The position numbers were made by a program, and so were the translations under genes. The notes under the pieces are model-generated. The model was not told the DNA's origin, did no database searches, and saw nothing but the letters and a program-made list of their open reading frames with translations. Below, one piece after another: positions 59,339 to 64,000 of a stretch of DNA of 64,000 nt (the stretch's first letter is position 1; each line of letters starts with the position of its first letter). Source of the DNA: Spirochaetia bacterium (lineage in GTDB: Bacteria; Spirochaetota; Spirochaetia; Treponematales; Breznakiellaceae); contig BOAU01000001.1 of the NCBI GenBank assembly GCA_026002025.1, forward strand, positions 21,562-85,561, written 5' to 3'.

Positions 59339-60901
59339 TTAAAAGTGATGGCCGAGACCGATGTATATTTCACGGTTTATTCCCGCTGGAAGTTTCCCTG
59401 TACTGAATGTCTCACGCAGATTCCACGCGATACTCCCCCTCAAAAAAATACTGCGCCAGGCAAAGGGGAATACGAGTACTTCTATGCCCCCGGTTACCAG
59501 AAAATCATCAAAATTAAACTTGAGTTCTTTAAGCGGTGCGCCATCAGAATCAAGCATTGTCCCTTTGACAAAGGCCATATCAATTACCGGTGAAATATGG
59601 AATTCAAAATCAAAATAGCGAAGACTTTCTTTATGCGCCCACGCGGAAGGCATAAACTTGAATACGCTGAAGGGAAAATCAAAATTAAACGAAAGCATTT
59701 GGTCGGCGTTTATCGAACGGTCAAGTATCCCGCGCAGCATATTACCCGCCTCGGCGCGGTCCCGGTCATGGTAGTGTTCAGTGTCGTTAAACCACGCTTT
59801 ATAGCGGATCCGGGCGGATGCGGCAAAAAAGCTCGTGAATTGTTTATGTGCCATACCGAGCACTGATAGCGAATTATTCCATTCGTTAAACCAGGTATTA
59901 TACTCAGTCGATGAAGCGAGTGCGGCTGCATAGCCGGAGCGAAAATTGGTTTTTTCTACCCAGTTTATGTTATTAACACCGATTTCGTTTCCAAGCGCCA
60001 GTACCGGCCCCTGCCTCCATCCCAGGTCATTACCGCCTAGCCGGTAGTTGATTATGCTTGACAGTTCGCTGGTAAAAAAAAGCTCCCCGCCCTGCGGCAC
60101 ACCTAAGGGAAGCGGGATACGCCAGCGTGCAAAGGGTTTTGAATACATATAGCTTATGTCTTCAAAAATTTCGGGATTTTTCTTCTCAAATAAAAAGTAT
60201 TCCTCCCGTAGGACAACGCCTTCGTCAAAACCCAGGGTAAACATGGTGTTTTTGAAGGGAAGGTCAACGGAAATCCCGGTGACATTTCCAAAGGCAAGAG
60301 GTTCATCCACAACATACGCAAGAGCGAGGGCAACCTTGAATTTCCAGTCAAGCTCAAGGGCGCGAAAGGGCAATTCGGTTTCCGCGGAGAGCGCATATTT
60401 CCCCTTTGAGGAATCGTCTAAATGAAAGTCGTCAAGGGAATAACCGAAATCTATTTTGAGCGGCATCAAGGTACCCAGAAAATTATAATCCCGAAGTTTC
60501 AGCGCGGGCTCAAAGCCGGCGTTGGAACTGTACTTGGGTTCCGGGAGGATGACAAAGTTTCGCGTGTCAACCACACTGACGGCTAAATTAACGCCATACC
60601 GCCCGTCCTCTTCTGCGGTCGTATAGGTGATGGTAACTTCCGCAAGCGCCCGGTTGTTCAATAATGTTTGCCGTTTCCGCTCGATATACCCGGCAAGCGC
60701 CTCACCGCCGTGTATTTCTTCGCCGATAACAAAACCGGCGGCGCGCAGTATGGCGGAGGGCTGTGTGCGCCCTTCAACGGCAACATCAATGTTTTTGATA
60801 TAGTAGAGTATATCTTCATGATCTTCCGCATATACCGATGTCATTACAACTAAAAAGAAGGCAGAGAGCAAAAAAACACGCAGAATTTTCTTGTACAACA
60901 T
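59339..60901 (-). CDS. Omp85/BamA-like outer-membrane protein with one POTRA domain
   Basis: A 520-residue protein with signal peptide (LYKKILRVFLLSAFFLVVMTSVYA), a single POTRA-like domain (about 28-110; YYIKNIDVAVEGRTQPSAIL, then RALAEVTITYTTAEED) and a barrel of repeated beta strands ending in IYIGLGHHF, with a terminal Phe. Short single-POTRA Omp85 relatives insert or move proteins across the outer membrane. The ATG at 60901 is 9 bases from a -10 hexamer and has no Shine-Dalgarno site. Confidence 0.75.
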   Translation of the reverse strand: MLYKKILRVFLLSAFFLVVMTSVYAEDHEDILYYIKNIDVAVEGRTQPSAILRAAGFVIGEEIHGGEALAGYIERKRQTLLNNRALAEVTITYTTAEEDGRYGVNLAVSVVDTRNFVILPEPKYSSNAGFEPALKLRDYNFLGTLMPLKIDFGYSLDDFHLDDSSKGKYALSAETELPFRALELDWKFKVALALAYVVDEPLAFGNVTGISVDLPFKNTMFTLGFDEGVVLREEYFLFEKKNPEIFEDISYMYSKPFARWRIPLPLGVPQGGELFFTSELSSIINYRLGGNDLGWRQGPVLALGNEIGVNNINWVEKTNFRSGYAAALASSTEYNTWFNEWNNSLSVLGMAHKQFTSFFAASARIRYKAWFNDTEHYHDRDRAEAGNMLRGILDRSINADQMLSFNFDFPFSVFKFMPSAWAHKESLRYFDFEFHISPVIDMAFVKGTMLDSDGAPLKELKFNFDDFLVTGGIEVLVFPFAWRSIFLRGSIAWNLRETFSTGKLPAGINREIYIGLGHHF

Positions 60902-60910
60902 TGCAAGAGG

Positions 60911-60939
60911 ATACTATGCAAATGTAAACTGTTTGTCAA
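60911..60939 (-). promoter_or_regulatory. promoter of the Omp85-like gene
   Basis: On the minus strand TTGACA (60939-60934, part of the third repeat of array B) and TAGTAT (60916-60911), spacing 17. Confidence 0.65.
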
Positions 60940-60961
60940 CAAAACATTAATTTTTTATAAA
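60923..60961 (-). promoter_or_regulatory. direct-repeat array B (Omp85-like gene)
   Basis: TTTATAAAAAA, TTAATGTTTTG, TTGACAAACAG, TTTACA. The third unit is also the -35 hexamer, so an activator bound here would touch the RNA polymerase. Confidence 0.8.
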
Positions 60962-61049
60962 CTTTTCCAGGATCAAGGACGGATGGTCCGGTTGAACATG
61001 ACAAAATAACCCATTGCCATGCTCAACCGGCGACTGACTGATTTTACGG

Positions 61050-61580
61050 TTAGAGTAACCGCTCTATCGCAGCAGCCAAATCTTCAGGTTTTGTTGTGGG
61101 TGAAAACCATGTTTCCACTTTTCCGTCACGATTTACCAGGAATTTTGAAAAATTCCATTTGATGTCTTTGGCTCCGATGAAGGGGGAAATGTTCTTTATT
61201 CGTTCAATAAGAGCGGCCGCCCCTTCATCGGCAGTTTCAGTAACCTGCTCTTTAAGATACACAAAAAGCGGCGCGGCATTGTCACCATTCACGTCAATTT
61301 TGGCAAACTGGGGAAAGGTAACATGATACTGCGTCTTGCGAAATTCACAAATCTCTTCTGCGCTGCCTGGGGCTTGTCCGGCAAATTGATTACAGGGAAA
61401 GTCCAGAATTTCCAATCCTTTACCCTGATAGGTATCATACAAGGCTTGCAAACCGGTATATTGCGGAGTCAATCCGCACTTGGTGGCGGTATTGACAATC
61501 AAAATCACTTTGCCTTTATAGTCGGCAAGTGACACAGGCTTTCCTTCACGGTTTGTAACCGTAAAATCATATAAATTCAT
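61050..61580 (-). CDS. glutathione peroxidase-family protein
   Basis: A 176-residue protein with AAGGAG upstream. The catalytic tetrad is visible: Cys35 (TATKCGLT), Gln in FPCNQF (about 65), and Trp-Asn in IKWNFSKFLV (about 141-142). It reduces peroxides, probably using thioredoxin rather than glutathione since the key residue is Cys, not selenocysteine. It is not preceded by the repeat array. Confidence 0.88.
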   Translation of the reverse strand: MNLYDFTVTNREGKPVSLADYKGKVILIVNTATKCGLTPQYTGLQALYDTYQGKGLEILDFPCNQFAGQAPGSAEEICEFRKTQYHVTFPQFAKIDVNGDNAAPLFVYLKEQVTETADEGAAALIERIKNISPFIGAKDIKWNFSKFLVNRDGKVETWFSPTTKPEDLAAAIERLL

Positions 61581-61670
61581 ACGTGTACTCCTTCGCTCTT
61601 TTCAAGCCTCTCAATACTATCACGTATGTCTTGCATTTTCAAGTCAAGCCATACGTTTCGGGGTAACTAT

Positions 61671-62198
61671 TTAATAAACCCTATCTTGATTATTGAAAAT
61701 ACGGATTGTGCGTATTGCGTTTGTTGGCAATAGTACGAGCGGATCATACTTAAGCCCTATAACATCGCATACCCGATATATAAAACTGACACAATCATTT
61801 GCGGGGATACTAAAAGGGGGAGGCGTATTTTCCCATTCGGTTAGCAGTTCCAAAATCTTGTTTCGTGTATTTTCACTGACGAGAAAATCTGCATGCACTT
61901 GATTCAGCGGATACTCGGTGTTATATTTTAGTTGCCCCTGTTTTGATATTAATTTTCCCGGTATGTTTGGATAAAATCCATATACACCTGGACCACCAAT
62001 AGACAGGGAAGCGTGTCCGGCTATTGATCTTGTTTCTCCAAGCGAAGTTCCCGGGCCGTATGCCAAAAAAGATATTTTATAAGTTTGTTCTGACTGTTCT
62101 GAATTGTCATCGTTCTGAAGCAATAACGGAGAACTTGCACAGGATACCCAGAATACCATCGGACAAAAAATCAAAAAGAAAATAACAGCTTTTTTCAT
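61671..62198 (-). CDS. lipoprotein, permuted NlpC/P60 or LRAT-like fold
   Basis: A 175-residue protein with AAGGAG upstream and a signal peptide ending in FWVSC. The His of IAGHASLSIGG (about 62) comes before the Cys of ANDCVSFIYRVCDVIGL (about 133), the order of permuted papain-like NlpC/P60 proteins. Activity could be amidase or acyltransferase. Its upstream array C puts it in the same regulon as the outer-membrane proteins. Confidence 0.7.
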   Translation of the reverse strand: MKKAVIFFLIFCPMVFWVSCASSPLLLQNDDNSEQSEQTYKISFLAYGPGTSLGETRSIAGHASLSIGGPGVYGFYPNIPGKLISKQGQLKYNTEYPLNQVHADFLVSENTRNKILELLTEWENTPPPFSIPANDCVSFIYRVCDVIGLKYDPLVLLPTNAIRTIRIFNNQDRVY

Positions 62199-62231
62199 TT
62201 GGGACTCCTTATTGAAAGGTTAATCCACAAA

Positions 62232-62270
62232 TGTAAACTTTTTATCAACAAAACATCAATTTTTTATCAA
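62232..62270 (-). promoter_or_regulatory. direct-repeat array C (lipoprotein gene)
   Basis: TTGATAAAAAA, TTGATGTTTTG, TTGATAAAAAG, TTTACA; the most regular of the three copies. Confidence 0.8.
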
Positions 62271-62281
62271 CATCACCAAAA

Positions 62282-63196
62282 TCAAGCGTTAATCCTTTGA
62301 ACAGGGTCAGATTGCCGGGAGAAACAAAACGACAGGATGCCGCCTCCCAAAAAGCAAACAATAGCGGCGGCGATTATTGGAAAATTGGCGCTTTCGCCCC
62401 GGGGAAAGATCACGAAAACTGAACCGGCAATTAAACCCAGAATTGAGGCATAGGTTTCCCGGGGAAAGCGCTTCATGAGGAAGCGTACCAGCGCCGCCCC
62501 GCAGAAAAGCCCGATGGCTATGCCGATTGCAACAGGGGCCAGTACCAGGAAGGGCAGTCTGAGCCGGGCCAGGAATTCCCCCGCCCCGGAATAAGCGCCG
62601 CTCTTGAGGAGAATGCCCGTAACCGTTGACACCGCCGTAAGTATGCCCTGATAGGCGCCCAATGCAAGGAGCAAAAAGGAACCCGATATGCCGGGGATGA
62701 TCATGGCAACGGCCGCAACAGCTCCGGCGAGGATCAGGAATAAAAACAGCGCCGGGGAAACCTGGGTAAAGGCCGCCCCGGTTTCTTCGGGCCTGACAAG
62801 GGCCATGAAAATCATGAGGCAAAAGCTTATGATCGCGGCAATGCAAACAGAAGTTTTTGGTTTTGTTGAGACCGGCGGCTCAAAAGTTTTGCGGTATATC
62901 AAGGGAAGGCTTCCCACGATAATTCCGATAAAAAAACAGCGGGTCGGCGCGGGGTGCGCCGTAAAAAGCCAGGAAACCAGTTTGGCGAAACATACTATCC
63001 CCGCCACGACGCCCGCGCCCAGGGGCAGCCAGAATTTCCATTGGGAAATAATTTTTTTGACATTAGGAGTAATAACGGCGATGAGCCTGTCATAGACATT
63101 AAAGGATACCGCCAGGGTTCCGCCTGACACGCCGGGAATAACATTGGCGATACCTATGACAATCCCGATGCCCAAAAGCTTTATTGTTTCAATCAT
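62282..63196 (-). CDS. DUF368/PopT-type polyprenyl-phosphate transporter
   Basis: A 304-residue membrane protein. The family marks are IVIGIANVIPGVSGGTLAVSF (about 12-32) and the related AMIIPGISGSFLLLALG (about 165-181), two PG-SGG halves of an inverted repeat. DUF368 members flip undecaprenyl phosphate back across the membrane for cell-wall reuse. It is on the minus strand, with no Shine-Dalgarno site of quality. Confidence 0.88.
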   Translation of the reverse strand: MIETIKLLGIGIVIGIANVIPGVSGGTLAVSFNVYDRLIAVITPNVKKIISQWKFWLPLGAGVVAGIVCFAKLVSWLFTAHPAPTRCFFIGIIVGSLPLIYRKTFEPPVSTKPKTSVCIAAIISFCLMIFMALVRPEETGAAFTQVSPALFLFLILAGAVAAVAMIIPGISGSFLLLALGAYQGILTAVSTVTGILLKSGAYSGAGEFLARLRLPFLVLAPVAIGIAIGLFCGAALVRFLMKRFPRETYASILGLIAGSVFVIFPRGESANFPIIAAAIVCFLGGGILSFCFSRQSDPVQRINA

Positions 63197-63251
63197 GGTT
63201 ATGTATGATAAAATACCTCTCTAAATATTTTGGGTAGAAATTATAAACAAT

Positions 63252-63372
63252 TGAGCCAGTTCCAAAATAGAAATTAATTAACCACGAACCACACGAACCA
63301 CACCAAAAAGATCATTTAGTTCGTGTTTTTTGTGTGGTTCGTGGTTAAATTCTTAATTTTGGAACCGGCTCA
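63252..63372. mobile_element. intact palindromic element, CCACGAACC type
   Basis: A 121-bp element starting TGAGCCAGTTCCAAAAT and ending ATTTTGGAACCGGCTCA, with AATTAACCACGAACC and GGTTCGTGGTTAAATT inside. It carries no gene. No clear target-site duplication is found. Confidence 0.85.
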
Positions 63373-63391
63373 GTTTATATTGTTTTTGCCC

Positions 63392-63616
63392 CTATGCCTG
63401 GACATTCACGGTCTGACCAAGCAAAGGGTCCTGAATTTGAGTAGCCGCAGCGGGTTGCCGCCCAATCTCGCCCGGTTTTTGCGTTTCGGCGCGTTCCTGT
63501 GCAACGGTCTCTGTTTTTTCCTCGGCGGCGCTGCCCTCAATCGCTTGACTTGTGTTTTGGTGGTTTACCGCGATTGGCGGATTTACCGAAGCCGGTAAAT
63601 GGTTCTGAATGGTCAT
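63392..63616 (-). CDS. small hypothetical protein (74 aa)
   Basis: A strong AAAAGGAG site lies 8 bases from the ATG at 63616; an upstream in-frame start at 63634 lies before that site. The protein is hydrophilic, Gln/Ala/Pro-rich (AVNHQNTSQAIEGSAAEEK) and ends in LLGQTVNVQA. No membrane segment or known motif; it might be a small motility or secreted protein, which is a guess. Confidence 0.6.
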   Translation of the reverse strand: MTIQNHLPASVNPPIAVNHQNTSQAIEGSAAEEKTETVAQERAETQKPGEIGRQPAAATQIQDPLLGQTVNVQA

Positions 63617-63748
63617 AATGATTCTCCTTTTCAAATTGGCTAAATGAACACTGTCTTTAGTATTGTATGCTTATGCTATATTAGCAATAGAATAAGTATA
63701 AAATATTTCTAAACAATTTCTAAATTCCGTCAAAAACCGTTTCACTTA

Positions 63749-63913
63749 AGCCAGTTCCAAAATTAAGAATTTAACCACTTTTCCACCCAAAGAGTGGAAA
63801 AGTCGACCACACAGACCCACACGGACGGAAGAAAAGATAGGGAAGTACGAGTCCGTCTTTGTCCGTGCTGTCAGTGTGGTCTGTGGTTAATTAATTTCTA
63901 TTTTGGAACTAGC
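63749..63913. mobile_element. intact palindromic element, CCACACAG type, with target duplication
   Basis: It starts AGCCAGTTCCAAAATTAAG and ends ATTTCTATTTTGGAACTAGC, with the CTTTTCCAC hairpin inside. TCACTTA at 63742-63748 and 63914-63920 is a possible 7-bp target-site duplication. It carries no gene. Confidence 0.85.
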
Positions 63914-64000
63914 TCACTTATTAAACCGGTATCCCGCGCCCCCGTTATACGAAATTTGAAATGCCCCAAATATATTGAAAAAAGAATTATAAAGAAGCAA
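63914..64000 (-). CDS. C-terminus of an outer-membrane protein (partial)
   Basis: Minus-strand codons give LLLYNSFFNIFGAFQISYNG and GAGYRFNK before a TGA at 63914-63916. The alternating hydrophobic pattern and closing GYRF look like the last strands of a beta barrel. The stop lies inside the target duplication of the palindromic element. Confidence 0.55.
   Translation of the reverse strand: MLLYNSFFNIFGAFQISYNGGAGYRFNK

Noticed and set aside
62232..62270. TTATCAACA pairs in the arrays read as DnaA boxes
   Set aside because: They recur only as part of a fixed 39-bp layout upstream of three envelope genes in one orientation, which fits an activator site better. Kept as an alternative to test.

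Overview
The window is a piece of a spirochaete chromosome, most likely a termite-gut type Treponema. The evidence is the gene content (rpmH-rnpA-yidD-yidC-jag, a regulatory-only HprK/HPr pair, LplB/LplC-type sugar permeases, spirochaete-style lipoproteins and outer-membrane barrels) and the moderately GC-rich core genes interrupted by AT-rich foreign patches. This is inferred from protein families read by eye; no database search was possible.

Layout. 0-15 kb: a RelBE-like toxin-antitoxin pair, an MFS transporter, a U32 (RlhA-type) protein, ssb, a large unknown spirochaete protein, a mobile cassette carrying a GxxExxY gene, an orphan MsmK/UgpC-type sugar ATPase, a lytic transglycosylase, and a rex-serC-serA operon with a clear Rex operator. 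13.6-25.3 kb: an accessory region with an Rpn-family nuclease whose 3' end is tandemly duplicated, two large surface lipoproteins, three related PD-(D/E)XK genes, a YafQ-like toxin pair, two miniature IS66 derivatives bracketing an AT-rich three-gene operon of unknown function, and many copies of a palindromic repeat. 25.3-31.5 kb: a tightly packed hprK-ptsH-ntrY-like-ntrX-like-lexA-holA operon. 31.6-36.5 kb: a YoeB pair, mntP, a cation/proton antiporter fused to a PTS EIIA domain, and a DUF4097 protein. 36.7-41.2 kb: the rpmH-rnpA-yidD-yidC-jag cluster and a conserved secreted protein. 41.3-54.9 kb: a pectin/galacturonate locus (LacI-AraC hybrid regulator, two permeases, two binding proteins, GH105, GH28, UxaB, UxaA). 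55-64 kb: a scrambled ABC exporter pseudogene, a two-component system, outer-membrane proteins and lipoproteins, glutathione peroxidase, a DUF368 transporter, two intact copies of the palindromic element, and the end of another outer-membrane protein.

How it fits together. The pectin locus can take up oligogalacturonides, trim them inside the cell (GH105, GH28) and feed galacturonate through UxaB/UxaA. It lacks an ABC ATPase, which the orphan ATPase at 8.3 kb could supply. Rex ties serine synthesis to NADH/NAD+ balance. HprK, HPr, NtrYX and an EIIA-fused antiporter look like parts of a regulatory PTS.

The most interesting signals are: (1) a family of about a dozen palindromic elements with shared ends, one carrying a nuclease-fold gene between target-site duplications; (2) a precise array of three 11-bp direct repeats plus TTTACA upstream of three envelope genes lying next to an OmpR-type two-component system; (3) the AT-rich three-gene module; (4) a 21-bp minisatellite inside two unrelated regulator genes; and (5) several genes that look leaderless.
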